Shown here: in pieces, positions 36,158-45,354 of the stretch | Layout: each line of letters starts with the position of its first letter | Position numbering within the stretch: position 1 is the first letter of the stretch | NCBI GenBank assembly: GCA_900539375.1 | Contig: UQBY01000009.1 | Coordinates: 37,591 to 101,590 of the forward strand | Direction: 5' to 3' | Source: an uncultured Clostridium sp. | GTDB taxonomy: Bacteria; Bacillota; Clostridia; Clostridiales; Clostridiaceae | DNA: 64,000 nt | Made by a program: the position numbers and the translations under genes | Notes under the pieces: model-generated | Seen by the model: only the letters and a program-made list of their open reading frames with translations | What the model was told of the DNA's origin: nothing | Databases searched by the model: none

Positions 36158-37813
36158 TTAACTAAATCTACCTCCCTTCATTTTATATAAAATATCTGTA
36201 ATGTTCATAGTTGATTTTCTATGAGATACTAAAACTACTGTTTTATCTTTACATTCTTCTTTTAATGATTTTAAAATAATTCCTTCATTTAAACTGTCTA
36301 AATTACTTGTAGGTTCATCTAATAATATTAAAGGTCCATTATGAAGAAAGGCTCTAGCTATTCCTATTCTTTGTTTTTCTCCACCTGAGAGGCTATCTCC
36401 AAGTTCCCCTACATTTGTTTCATAACCCTTTGGAAGCTTTTCTATAAATTCATGTAAAGATGCCTTTTTAGAAGCTTCTATAATTTCTTCCATAGTAGCA
36501 TTTTCTTTAGCTATTTTTATATTATTTTTAATTGTATCATTAAATAAATATGTACTTTGTGTTACATAGCTTTCCATATCTCTTAAGGAACTTGTGTTTA
36601 TATTTTTTATATTTTCATTTGAAATTTTTATTTCTCCACAATTAACATCCCAAAATCTCATAAGAAGCTTTAATAAGGTAGATTTTCCTGAACCACTTTT
36701 TCCTTGTATTCCTACTATTTTGTTTTTAGGAATATTTAAAGAAATTTCCTTTAATATTTCTTCTTTATCATAAGAGAAATTAACATTTTCACATTTTAAA
36801 CTTTCAAAGGATATATCTTTTTTATTTGTAATTTCGTAAACTACAGGTTCTTCTTCTAAAATATCTAAAACTCTATTTCCACTAGCTAATGTATGGAATA
36901 AATTATTAGCTAAGTTACTTAAAGCTGTAACAGGCCCAAAGGAACTCATCATTGAAATTGTAGAAATTAATACACCTTCAAAATTTATAATGTTTTTAGA
37001 GTTTAAATATATTGATACAAAAAGCATTAATAATGAAAAAGTTAAAATAGCTCCATCTGTAACTGCCTTTATATTTCCTTCATAATCTTTTAATTTCTTT
37101 TGCTTTTCATCTAATTTTTCTGTTAAATTATTTATATCTTCTAAGCGTTTTTTTGTAGCATTATATTGAATACTTTCTCTAATTCCTCTAAGGCTATCTA
37201 AAAAGAAACTATTCATTTCTCCAAAGTTATTACGATAATCCTTTCCTACATCTTCCCCTTTTTTATATGAAACTATAGGAATAATAACTCCTACTGTTAT
37301 ATAACCTAAAAGGGCTATAACTCCTAAAACTATATTATATTTTCCAATGAAAATTACCATTATTAATGAAGTTAAAAAGGCTATTATTATTGGAGATATT
37401 GTATGTGCATAAAAAACTTCTAAAAGTTCAATATCACTTGTAATTATTGAAATAAGATTTCCTTTATCCTTTCCTTCAAGCTTAGCTGGTGCTAATTTTC
37501 TTAAAGAAGTAAATACTTTATTTCTAATAAGGGCAAGTATTTTAAAGGCTATATAGTGATTACTTGCTTGTTCTAAATATCTTAAAATACCTCTTAATAC
37601 TGCAAAAATTGTAACTACTAAGAAAATTGTTTTTAAAGACAAAGAAGTATTTATTCCTAAAATATTAACTAATCCAAATCCACCTAATATGGTTATAAAT
37701 ATAGAACATAAAAATCCTAAAACTCCCATAAAGATTGCTAAAATCATTATATGTAAAAGTGGTTTAACAAGTCCTATAAGTTTTCCCATAACCTTAATTC
37801 CACTTCTATTCAT
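36158..37813 (-). CDS. ABC exporter-fold protein, second half of heterodimer (CydC-like)
   Basis: 551 residues: six membrane helices in the first 320, then an ATPase with GKSGSGKST (Walker A), LSGGEKQRIGIARA (signature) and LILLDEPTSNLD (Walker B). Its start overlaps the end of the partner gene by 8 bases, so the two are translationally coupled and form a heterodimer. The fold is shared by CydDC thiol exporters and by siderophore importers of the YbtPQ/IrtAB kind. Control by a Fur-type box upstream favours a role in iron or siderophore handling, but this is inference. Confidence 0.88.
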   Translation of the reverse strand: MNRSGIKVMGKLIGLVKPLLHIMILAIFMGVLGFLCSIFITILGGFGLVNILGINTSLSLKTIFLVVTIFAVLRGILRYLEQASNHYIAFKILALIRNKVFTSLRKLAPAKLEGKDKGNLISIITSDIELLEVFYAHTISPIIIAFLTSLIMVIFIGKYNIVLGVIALLGYITVGVIIPIVSYKKGEDVGKDYRNNFGEMNSFFLDSLRGIRESIQYNATKKRLEDINNLTEKLDEKQKKLKDYEGNIKAVTDGAILTFSLLMLFVSIYLNSKNIINFEGVLISTISMMSSFGPVTALSNLANNLFHTLASGNRVLDILEEEPVVYEITNKKDISFESLKCENVNFSYDKEEILKEISLNIPKNKIVGIQGKSGSGKSTLLKLLMRFWDVNCGEIKISNENIKNINTSSLRDMESYVTQSTYLFNDTIKNNIKIAKENATMEEIIEASKKASLHEFIEKLPKGYETNVGELGDSLSGGEKQRIGIARAFLHNGPLILLDEPTSNLDSLNEGIILKSLKEECKDKTVVLVSHRKSTMNITDILYKMKGGRFS

Positions 37814-39557
37814 AGCTTTTTTTCCTCCTATCTATAGAATAATTTTCAAGTTTCATTTGGCTGTTATAAAGTTTTGTATAAAACTTATTATTTTTTATAA
37901 GCTCACTATGATTACCACTTTCCACAATTTTTCCTTCTTTTAATACATAAATATTATCAGAAGGAACTACATTTGCTAATCTATGAGAAATTAATATTAC
38001 TGTCTTTTCCTTTCTAAGGTTATGAATTACCTTCATTATGTCATTTTCACTTTCCATATCTATATTTGAAGTTGCTTCATCAAAAATATATACTGGTGTG
38101 TTATGAAGTAATGCTCTTGCTAAAGCCAACCTTTGACATTGTCCTCCTGAAAGGTTTGAAGCTTTTTCTAAAAGTTTTGTTTTTAAGCCTTTTTCATTTT
38201 GAAGAAAATTATATAAATTAACCTTTTTAAGAACTTCATTCATTTCCTCTTCTGTAGCATTATTTTTAGCCATTTTAAGATTTTCTTCTACAGTTCCCTT
38301 AAATAAATAGCTATTATGATTTACAAGGGTTATATTTTTCATTATACTTTCTTCTGATATGTTAGAAAGTTCTTTGTTATTAATTTTTATACTTCCTTCA
38401 TAACATTTATTGTTTTTAGTAATAATAGAGGCTATTGTACTTTTTCCACAGCCACTTTCCCCTACTATTGATATAAAGCTTCTATTCTTTATATCCATTG
38501 AAACTCCCTTTAAAATTTCTCTAGATTTTTCATAAGAAAATTTAACATCTTTAAAAGCTATATTTATATTATTCTCTTTAATTTCTTCATTTTTACACTT
38601 ATCTTCTTCTAAATCTAATATTTTAAAGATTTTATCACTTGCTGCCATCCCATTCATAGCTATATGGAAAAATGAACCTAAAAGTCTTAAAGGTATAAAA
38701 AATTCACTACTTAACATTATAATTGCAAAAGTTCCTTGAAGATTTATATTTCCTCTCTTAAATTCACTTATACTTATTATTATTCCAAGGGCAGCTCCTC
38801 CAAAAGCAATTAAATCCATCACACTTATTGAATTTAGTTGCATAGTTAAAACCCTCATAGTAACTTTTCTAAAATTTTCTGCTTCTTCATCCATTTTTTT
38901 AGACTTCTCTTCATCGGCTTTATATATTTTTAAAGTGGTAAGACCTTGAAGATTTTCTAAAAAGCTATCTCCAAGATTTGTATAAATTCCCCAATACTTA
39001 TTTAAAAGCTTTTTAGCAAACTTTTGTACTGCTATAATTGAAACTGGAATTAATGGAACACAAATTAAAAGAACTAATGCTGATTTAAAATTTACAAAAG
39101 ATAAAATTATAAATAAAGTAAGTGGTGCTAAAAGACTATAAAATAGTTGTGGGAGATACTTACTAAAATAAATATCTAACTGCTCTATTCCTTCTACCGA
39201 AACTTGAACTACCTCTGAGGTTGATACTTTTTCTGTATATGAAGAGCCAAGTTTTGTAAGTTTATTATATATTTTTTCTCTTAAAACCTTTTTTACATTT
39301 ACAGAAGAATAATAAGACATTTTTGAAGCAAAAATATTACATATTACTCTTATAATTATAGCAATTATTGTTATCAAACCAGTTATTATTAAATCTTTTA
39401 TTGTGAAATTTTTATTAAAAACTTTTTCTAATAAGTTTCCAATAAAAAATATTGAAATTATATTTAAAATTAGTGAAATCCAATTAAATATAACAGTATA
39501 TTTTATGTACTTTTTAGAATCATTTACTAAACCTATTAGTCTTTTATTTATCATCAT
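37806..39557 (-). CDS. ABC exporter-fold protein, first half of heterodimer (CydD-like)
   Basis: 583 residues: membrane domain (about 1-320) with the CydD-like stretch IYFSKYLPQLFYSLLAPL, then an ATPase with GESGCGKST, LSGGQCQRLALARALL and YIFDEATSNID. It partners the 36158-37813 protein. The start overlaps the upstream YgbA-like gene by 14 bases. Two adjacent ATG codons are possible starts; GAGGAAAG precedes both. Confidence 0.88.
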   Translation of the reverse strand: MMINKRLIGLVNDSKKYIKYTVIFNWISLILNIISIFFIGNLLEKVFNKNFTIKDLIITGLITIIAIIIRVICNIFASKMSYYSSVNVKKVLREKIYNKLTKLGSSYTEKVSTSEVVQVSVEGIEQLDIYFSKYLPQLFYSLLAPLTLFIILSFVNFKSALVLLICVPLIPVSIIAVQKFAKKLLNKYWGIYTNLGDSFLENLQGLTTLKIYKADEEKSKKMDEEAENFRKVTMRVLTMQLNSISVMDLIAFGGAALGIIISISEFKRGNINLQGTFAIIMLSSEFFIPLRLLGSFFHIAMNGMAASDKIFKILDLEEDKCKNEEIKENNINIAFKDVKFSYEKSREILKGVSMDIKNRSFISIVGESGCGKSTIASIITKNNKCYEGSIKINNKELSNISEESIMKNITLVNHNSYLFKGTVEENLKMAKNNATEEEMNEVLKKVNLYNFLQNEKGLKTKLLEKASNLSGGQCQRLALARALLHNTPVYIFDEATSNIDMESENDIMKVIHNLRKEKTVILISHRLANVVPSDNIYVLKEGKIVESGNHSELIKNNKFYTKLYNSQMKLENYSIDRRKKSYE

Positions 39558-39891
39558 TTTTCTTTCCTCGTTTTTCTTTTATACTTTCTTTAACATGCTT
39601 TATTGCTAAAATAGGATGATAAAAAAGCATTCTTTTACCTGAATACTTCATAACTTCTTTTATTTTTTCCCTCATATCAGGCTTGTAGCAATGAACTTTA
39701 CAATTACTACAAAATGTTTTATTTTCCATAAAAGGACATAGATTTGTTCTAAGTTCTGCATATTCAATTAGCTTTTTGCATTCACTACAAGGAACTTCTC
39801 TTCCATGATTATGCCCTTTGCAATAAATTTTAATCATTAAATTAACAACTTTTTTTTCATTTTCTCTTTTTATTGAAATATCTTCTTTCAT
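39544..39891 (-). CDS. nitrous oxide-stimulated promoter (YgbA) family protein
   Basis: 115 residues with conserved cysteines and histidines: IYCKGHNHG, PCSECKKLIEYA, CPFMENKTFCSNCKVHCY and KRMLFYHPILA. This is the YgbA family signature; the function is unknown, but the cysteine pattern suggests metal binding. It lies between the YbaN-like gene and the ABC pair and overlaps the latter, so the four genes form one operon. Confidence 0.8.
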   Translation of the reverse strand: MKEDISIKRENEKKVVNLMIKIYCKGHNHGREVPCSECKKLIEYAELRTNLCPFMENKTFCSNCKVHCYKPDMREKIKEVMKYSGKRMLFYHPILAIKHVKESIKEKRGKKNDDK

Positions 39892-39938
39892 TACTTTTAC
39901 TTTTCCTTTTTAAAAACTTGTCTTTTTTACCTTTATTA

Positions 39939-39972
39939 TTTTTATACATTTATTGTTTTTATACATTTATTG
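39939..39972. repeat. 17-bp direct repeat across the YbaN-like stop codon
   Basis: TTTTTATACATTTATTG occurs twice in exact tandem and spans the end of the YbaN-like gene. It looks like a recent slippage duplication; the stop codon lies in the second copy (plus-strand order). Confidence 0.8.
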
Positions 39973-40321
39973 TTTTTATTTTAAAGGTAAAATAATAATA
40001 CTTAAATATCATAGCCACTAAAATAAATATTCTAGCATGTACACTTTTTGTTATAATAAAAGCTAAAATAAGCATTAATGAAGCTATAGTAAGAATTGAA
40101 ATCTTAGTTTTCATTGTCATGGCTCTAGATTTAACAAAGCTATCTAAATGATTTTTATATAACTTAGTAGATAAAAACCAATGCTGAAACCTTTTTGAAC
40201 CCTTTCCAAAAAAATAAGATGCAAGTAATAAAAATGGGGTTGTTGGAAGTATGGGAAGAACAACTCCAATTGCACCTATTGCTAAAAATAAAAATGCTAA
40301 GCTTAAATAAATATACTTCAT
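39959..40321 (-). CDS. YbaN/DUF454 family membrane protein
   Basis: 120 residues: a hydrophobic segment (6-34) with GAIGVVLPILPTTPFLLLASYFF, then GSKRFQHWFLSTKLYKNHL and two further membrane segments. This is the typical DUF454 pattern; function unknown. It is the first gene of a run (YbaN, YgbA, ABC pair, ZIP, LysR) that starts just downstream of a Fur-type box at 40341. Confidence 0.8.
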   Translation of the reverse strand: MKYIYLSLAFLFLAIGAIGVVLPILPTTPFLLLASYFFGKGSKRFQHWFLSTKLYKNHLDSFVKSRAMTMKTKISILTIASLMLILAFIITKSVHARIFILVAMIFKYYYFTFKIKTINV

Positions 40322-40340
40322 GTTTCCTCCTTTGTTTAAA

Positions 40341-40355
40341 TGATATTCATTATCA
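40341..40355. promoter_or_regulatory. Fur-type box upstream of the YbaN/ABC operon
   Basis: TGATATTCATTATCA (reverse TGATAATGAATATCA) matches the 7-1-7 consensus TGATAATNATTATCA at 13 of 14 informative bases. It lies 20 bases before the YbaN-like start, close enough to block transcription or the first steps of it. Confidence 0.7.
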
Positions 40356-40446
40356 TAAAGTCTTTATAATTTTAATTTTTATTTTCTATTTTGTCAATAT
40401 TAATTTTCATAAGAAAATAATTATCAATTATCTTGTTTAAAAAAAT

Positions 40447-40486
40447 AAAAAAGCCACACTAAAGAAAACTTTAATGTAGCTTTTTT
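40447..40486 (-). terminator. pflA terminator
   Basis: AAAAAAGC-CACACTAAAG pairs with CTTTAATGTAGCTTTTTT in a stem of 18 positions with a few mismatches. It lies directly after the pflA stop. Confidence 0.8.
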
Positions 40487-40487
40487 A

Positions 40488-41240
40488 TTATTTTAAGTAT
40501 CTTGTATAACTTTTAGTATGAAGTAATTCATTGGCATTATCTATTCTTTCCTTTGAAGGAGGCTTTATTCCTTCTTCTTCAAGGTGATTTTCAATTCCAA
40601 GTTCCTGCCACTTATATACTCCTAATGTGTGATATGGAAGAACTTCAACTCTATAAACATTATCTAATTCCTTAATAAACTTATCTAATTCTATTAAATA
40701 ATTATCATAGTCATTTCTTTTTGGAACTAATACATGTCTAATCCAAACTGGCTTTTTAATCTCTGAAAGATATTTTGCTAAATCTAAAATATTTTTATTA
40801 GTTCTACCTGTAAGTTTTATATGTTCTTCATCATTTATATGCTTTATATCAAGAAGTACTAAGTCTGTATATTCCATAAGTTCATTAAACTTAGTGAAAA
40901 AAGGCTCTTCTCTAGTAAAGGGATTTCCACTTGTATCTAATGTAGTATTTATGCCTTGTGCCTTAGCTTTTTTAAATAAATCAATTAAAAAATCAATTTG
41001 CATTAAGGCTTCTCCACCACTTACAGTAATTCCACCCTTATCTCCCCAGTAAGATTTATATCTTATAGCTTTTTCAAGCAATTCATCTGAGGTAAATTCT
41101 TGACCTTTTTGCATATTCCAAGTATCTGGGTTGTGGCAAAATTCACACCTCATGCCACAACCTTGTACAAATATAACAAATCTTATTCCTGGCCCATCTA
41201 CAGAACCAAAACTCTCTAATGAATGAATATAGCCTTTCAT
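40488..41240 (-). CDS. pflA: pyruvate formate-lyase activating enzyme
   Basis: 250 residues. This radical SAM enzyme puts the glycyl radical onto PflB. The 4Fe-4S motif is seen as CGMRCEFCH (CxxxCxxC), with GSVDGPGIRFVIF upstream and GGITVSGGEAL downstream, as in PflA. A longer frame begins inside pflB, but the family starts at MKGYIHSLESFG, so I place the start 10 bases after the pflB stop. It is co-transcribed with pflB. Confidence 0.95.
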   Translation of the reverse strand: MKGYIHSLESFGSVDGPGIRFVIFVQGCGMRCEFCHNPDTWNMQKGQEFTSDELLEKAIRYKSYWGDKGGITVSGGEALMQIDFLIDLFKKAKAQGINTTLDTSGNPFTREEPFFTKFNELMEYTDLVLLDIKHINDEEHIKLTGRTNKNILDLAKYLSEIKKPVWIRHVLVPKRNDYDNYLIELDKFIKELDNVYRVEVLPYHTLGVYKWQELGIENHLEEEGIKPPSKERIDNANELLHTKSYTRYLK

Positions 41241-41250
41241 AAAAAACCTA

Positions 41251-43503
41251 TTACATTCTTTCGTGACAAGTTCTTGAAATAACATCAAGTTGTTGTTCAC
41301 GAGTTAAGTCAATAAACTTAACAGCATATCCAGATACACGGATTGTAAAGTTTGCATATTCTTCTTTTTCTGGATGTTCCATAGCATCTTTTAATTTTTC
41401 AATTCCAAATACATTTACGTTAAGGTGATGAGCTCCTTGATCAAAATATCCATCTAAAACTTGAACTAAGTTCTTAACACGTTCATTATCGTCATGTCCT
41501 AATGCACTTGGATTTATAGTTTGAGTATTAGAAATACCATCTAATGCATCTTCATATGGAAGTTTTGCAACTGAGTTTAATGATGCTAATAAACCATTTT
41601 GTTCTGCACCATAACTTGGGTTAGCTCCTGGAGATAATGGTTCTCCTGCCTTACGTCCATCTGGAAGAGCTCCTGTTGCCTTACCATAAACTACGTTTGA
41701 AGTTATTGTAAGGATTGAAGTTGTTGGTTCTGAATTACGATAAGTGTAGCATTTCTTTAACTTATCTAAGAATGTCTTTAATAACCATTCTCCTATTTCA
41801 TCTGCACGGTCATCATCATTTCCGTATCTTGGGAAGTCACCAGTTGTTTCAAAATCTACAACTATTCCATCTTCATCACGGATAGTCTTAACCTTTGCAT
41901 ATTTAATAGCTGATAATGAATCTATTACATGAGAGAATCCTGCTATTCCTGTTGCAAATGTACGTCTTACATCTGTATCTATAAGTGCCATTTCAGCAGC
42001 TTCATAGTAGTACTTATCATGCATGTATTGAATCATATTTAAAGCATTTACATATAATCCAGCAAGCCATTCCATCATAGTATCATATTTTTCCATTACT
42101 TCATCATAATCAAGATATTCAGAAGTTATAGGCTTATATGCTGGTCCTACTTGATCCTTTGTCTTACAATCTACTCCACCATTTATAGCGTATAATAAAC
42201 ATTTAGCAAGGTTTGCTCTAGCTCCGAAGAATTGCATTTCCTTACCAGTTTCAGTAGCTGATACACAGCAGCAAATTGAATAGTCATCTCCCCATACAGG
42301 TCTCATAACATCATCATTTTCATATTGTATAGAGCTTGTCTTAACTGAAATGTAAGCTGCATACTTTTTAAATGTTTCTGGTAATCTTGAAGAATATAAT
42401 ACAGTTAAGTTTGGTTCTGGAGCAGGTCCCATGTTTTCTAATGTATGTAAGAAACGGTAATCTGTCTTTGTAACCATTGAACGACCGTCCATACCTAAAC
42501 CAGCCACTTCAAGTGTTGCCCATACTGGGTCTCCTGAGAATAATTGATTGTATGAAGGTATTCTTGCAAACTTAACCATTCTGCACTTCATAACAAGATG
42601 GTCAATTAATTCTTGAGCTTCTTCTTCTGTTATTGTTCCATTTTCTAAATCTCTTTGAATGTATATATCTAAGAAAGTTGATACACGTCCAACACTCATT
42701 GCTGCTCCATTTTGAGTCTTTATTGCAGCTAAGTATCCAAAGTATAACCATTGAACAGCTTCTTTTGCATTGCTAGCTGGCTTTGATATATCATATCCAT
42801 AGCTTTCTGCCATTACTTTCATTTCTTTTAATGCTTTTATTTGTTCTGCTATTTCTTCACGTAAACGGAAATTGTCATCTCTCATTACGTCTCTTCCACA
42901 TTCAGCAAAATCTTCTTGTTTCTTTTCTATTAAGAAATCTATTCCATAAAGAGCTACTCTACGGTAATCCCCTACTATACGTCCACGTCCATAAGTATCT
43001 GGAAGACCTGTAACTATCTTATTGTGACGAGCCTTTTTTATTTCTGGAGTGTAAATATCAAAAACTGCTTGGTTATGAGTTTTGTGGTATTTTGTGAATA
43101 TTTCATGTAGTTTTGGATCTGGTGTATATCCATATGTTGTACAAGCTTGTTCTGCCATTTTTATACCACCATAAGGCATGAAAGCTCTCTTTAAAGGCTT
43201 ATCAGTTTGAAGTCCTACAATCTTTTCTAAGTCCTTTAATTCTTCACTTATATATCCTGGCTTATGTGATGTAATAGATGATACAATTTCTGTATCCATA
43301 TCTAATACTCCACCCTTTGCACGTTCTTCCTTTTGTAATTCTTGTAATTTTCCCCATAGCTTATTAGTGGCCTCTGTTGGTCCTTCTAAGAATGATTCAT
43401 CACCATCATATTGTGTATAGTTATTTTGTATGAAATCTCTTGTACTGATTCTCTTTTTCCAAAGCTTGCCTTTAAAGCCTTTCCATTGTTCAAATTGTTC
43501 CAT
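41251..43503 (-). CDS. pflB: formate acetyltransferase (pyruvate formate-lyase)
   Basis: 750 residues, full length. It turns pyruvate and CoA into acetyl-CoA and formate in anaerobes. The active-site cysteines lie in DDYSICCCVSATETG and the radical glycine in IRVSGYAVKF near the C-terminus, followed by LTREQQLDVISRT. GAGGGTC precedes the ATG. Codon use includes unusual CGT/CGA-rich stretches, as in feoB, perhaps reflecting high expression. The 277 bases upstream are AT-rich and hold only a weak Fur-like match at 43570-43584. Confidence 0.97.
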   Translation of the reverse strand: MEQFEQWKGFKGKLWKKRISTRDFIQNNYTQYDGDESFLEGPTEATNKLWGKLQELQKEERAKGGVLDMDTEIVSSITSHKPGYISEELKDLEKIVGLQTDKPLKRAFMPYGGIKMAEQACTTYGYTPDPKLHEIFTKYHKTHNQAVFDIYTPEIKKARHNKIVTGLPDTYGRGRIVGDYRRVALYGIDFLIEKKQEDFAECGRDVMRDDNFRLREEIAEQIKALKEMKVMAESYGYDISKPASNAKEAVQWLYFGYLAAIKTQNGAAMSVGRVSTFLDIYIQRDLENGTITEEEAQELIDHLVMKCRMVKFARIPSYNQLFSGDPVWATLEVAGLGMDGRSMVTKTDYRFLHTLENMGPAPEPNLTVLYSSRLPETFKKYAAYISVKTSSIQYENDDVMRPVWGDDYSICCCVSATETGKEMQFFGARANLAKCLLYAINGGVDCKTKDQVGPAYKPITSEYLDYDEVMEKYDTMMEWLAGLYVNALNMIQYMHDKYYYEAAEMALIDTDVRRTFATGIAGFSHVIDSLSAIKYAKVKTIRDEDGIVVDFETTGDFPRYGNDDDRADEIGEWLLKTFLDKLKKCYTYRNSEPTTSILTITSNVVYGKATGALPDGRKAGEPLSPGANPSYGAEQNGLLASLNSVAKLPYEDALDGISNTQTINPSALGHDDNERVKNLVQVLDGYFDQGAHHLNVNVFGIEKLKDAMEHPEKEEYANFTIRVSGYAVKFIDLTREQQLDVISRTCHERM

Positions 43504-43780
43504 AAAAATTTGACCCTCCTAATAATTTAAATTTGATATAAATATTTGCTTATATATAAAAGATAAATCATTTAATAATTATCATCAAGTAATTTTTATA
43601 AAAAAATAATAAATTTTTAAATAAATTTCACTTAATTTATATAAAACAAATATTATATCTTTGTTATTTACATTATAAACTATATTACATTAAGACTTAA
43701 ATATCTATATGAATATTGTTCTACTTTTTTTAAAATTTTATAGTTTTTTTTATAAAATTTTCTATATAAATAAAAAATCC

Positions 43781-44146
43781 CTATGTTTTTTTCTTTAGCT
43801 TATTTATAAGTTCTTCTATTTCTAAATCTGAAAGACTTCCTGATTTTATAAGAGACTTTAAAAAATTATTTGCTGAGCCTTTGTAAATTTTATTTATATA
43901 CTCATTAAAAGAGGTATTTATAAATTTTTCTTTAGTAATTTCTACTTTATATTCTGTAACTCTCCCTATTTTTTTTGAAGTTATATATCCCTTTTTTTCA
44001 AGCCTTTTAAGAAAAGTCATTGTAGTTGCTTTTGTAGTTTTATATTTTTTTTCAAAGGTAGTTGTAATATCTTTTGAATTAAGCTCTACATCATTATTCC
44101 ATATTAAATTCATAACCTTCAATTCTGAACTTGATAAACTTTCCAT
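43781..44146 (-). CDS. BlaI/MecI/CopY-family transcriptional repressor
   Basis: 121 residues with the winged-helix fold of this family: LSSSELKVMNLIWNN, then TTKATTMTFLKRLEKKGYI and a C-terminal dimer helix. No BlaR1-type sensor protease or beta-lactamase gene is next to it, so its target and inducer are unknown. A GGGGAAAGG ribosome site precedes the ATG. Confidence 0.85.
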   Translation of the reverse strand: MESLSSSELKVMNLIWNNDVELNSKDITTTFEKKYKTTKATTMTFLKRLEKKGYITSKKIGRVTEYKVEITKEKFINTSFNEYINKIYKGSANNFLKSLIKSGSLSDLEIEELINKLKKKT

Positions 44147-44274
44147 AATCCTTTCCCCTTTTTTAATATTTTAAGCTTCTTTTATTAATATATTTTCTAT
44201 TTATATCTATTTTTGTTGTTAATTTTTTAACAAGTTTTATCAAAATGTTAATTATTAAAATAAAAGAAAAATAA

Positions 44275-44457
44275 TTATTTTTCTTTTATTTTAATTATAA
44301 GACTAGAATCTATATATTCAGATTTTGAAAATCCTTTTTTAAAATATCTTATTTGCTTATATTTTTTACCCTCCATTTCAAAATCTAAAATATCTATTCT
44401 ATCTCCTTTAAAAACTAAAGGCTCTCTTTTTCCTTTAATAGTTATGCTTACTTCCAT
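44275..44457 (-). CDS. small hypothetical protein
   Basis: 60 residues, highly charged, beginning MEVSITIKGKREPL and ending LIIKIKEK. AAGGAAA before the ATG supports translation, and the beta-strand-like pattern suggests a small folded protein. No family recognised; neighbours give no clue. Confidence 0.5.
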   Translation of the reverse strand: MEVSITIKGKREPLVFKGDRIDILDFEMEGKKYKQIRYFKKGFSKSEYIDSSLIIKIKEK

Positions 44458-44566
44458 ACTATTTTCCTTTCTTTTAAAATAAACTTTTCTTATCTAAAAA
44501 ATACTAAGAACATAATAATAATAATAATATATTCTTAGTATTTTATCAATAATATAAACATAAGGC

Positions 44567-45247
44567 TTAATTTCCTGTTGGAATAAATGGTCTTATTGAA
44601 TTTGCCACTGAGCTTATTGGCATTGTTTGAAGATATATCTTTCCAGGTCCTGTTATTTTAGTATTAAAAAGGCCTTCCCCACCTAAGAATTTATTTTTAA
44701 TACCTGGTACAGATTGTATTTCTATACTACAACTTCCAGACATTGCAGCTAGATAGCCTGTATCTATTATCATTGTTTCTCCTTTTTCCAATTCATAAGT
44801 TTCAATATGTCCATCAAATTCTACAAAAGCTATACCATTGCCTGATAACTTTTGCATTATAAATCCTTCTCCTCCAAAAAGTCCTGCACTAAACTTTTTT
44901 TGAAAAAATACAGAAAGATTAACGCCCTCTTCAGAAGCTAAAAATCCTGACTTTTGTACTATCATTTCATTTTCTGGTGAAATTTCAAAAGCTAATATAT
45001 CCCCTGGGAAACTTGATGCAAAAGCTATCATCCCTTCTTTACCTTTAGCTGTATATCTGTTTTGAAACATTGCCTCTCCAGAAAACATTCTTCCAAATGC
45101 TTTTCCTATTCCCCCATTTGTTGTTGTTTCCATTTTCATATTTTCACTCATCCAACACATAGAACCTTTTTCTGTAATTAATGTTTCATTTTCTTCTACT
45201 TCACATACAACCACAGGAAGAGGTGCACCTTTAATTTCATATTTCAT
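44567..45247 (-). CDS. AIM24 / TIGR00266 family protein
   Basis: 226 residues. The beta-rich repeat fold is shown by GGIGKAFGRMFSGEAMFQNRYTA-like glycines, AFASSFPGDI, and the end GGEGLFNTKITGPGKIYLQTMP. The family is widespread in bacteria and has no agreed function. Stands alone, with a weak GATGATAAT leader before the ATG. Confidence 0.85.
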   Translation of the reverse strand: MKYEIKGAPLPVVVCEVEENETLITEKGSMCWMSENMKMETTTNGGIGKAFGRMFSGEAMFQNRYTAKGKEGMIAFASSFPGDILAFEISPENEMIVQKSGFLASEEGVNLSVFFQKKFSAGLFGGEGFIMQKLSGNGIAFVEFDGHIETYELEKGETMIIDTGYLAAMSGSCSIEIQSVPGIKNKFLGGEGLFNTKITGPGKIYLQTMPISSVANSIRPFIPTGN

Positions 45248-45354
45248 ATTATCATCTCCATATAAGTACTTCTTTTTTATAAATTACCATATTTGCAATG
45301 TATGGTCAATTAGTTTCTTCTATTTTTAGACATTTTAATATCTTTTCTTTTATG

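Noticed and set aside
40410..40436. Second Fur-like match upstream of the YbaN operon
   Set aside because: Only one half-site is good; the rest is AT background. The box at 40341-40355 is sufficient.
43570..43584. Fur-like sequence upstream of pflB (reverse TGATAATTATTAAAT)
   Set aside because: Only about 11 of 14 informative positions match and the sequence is very AT-rich, so chance is likely; pfl genes are not usual Fur targets.
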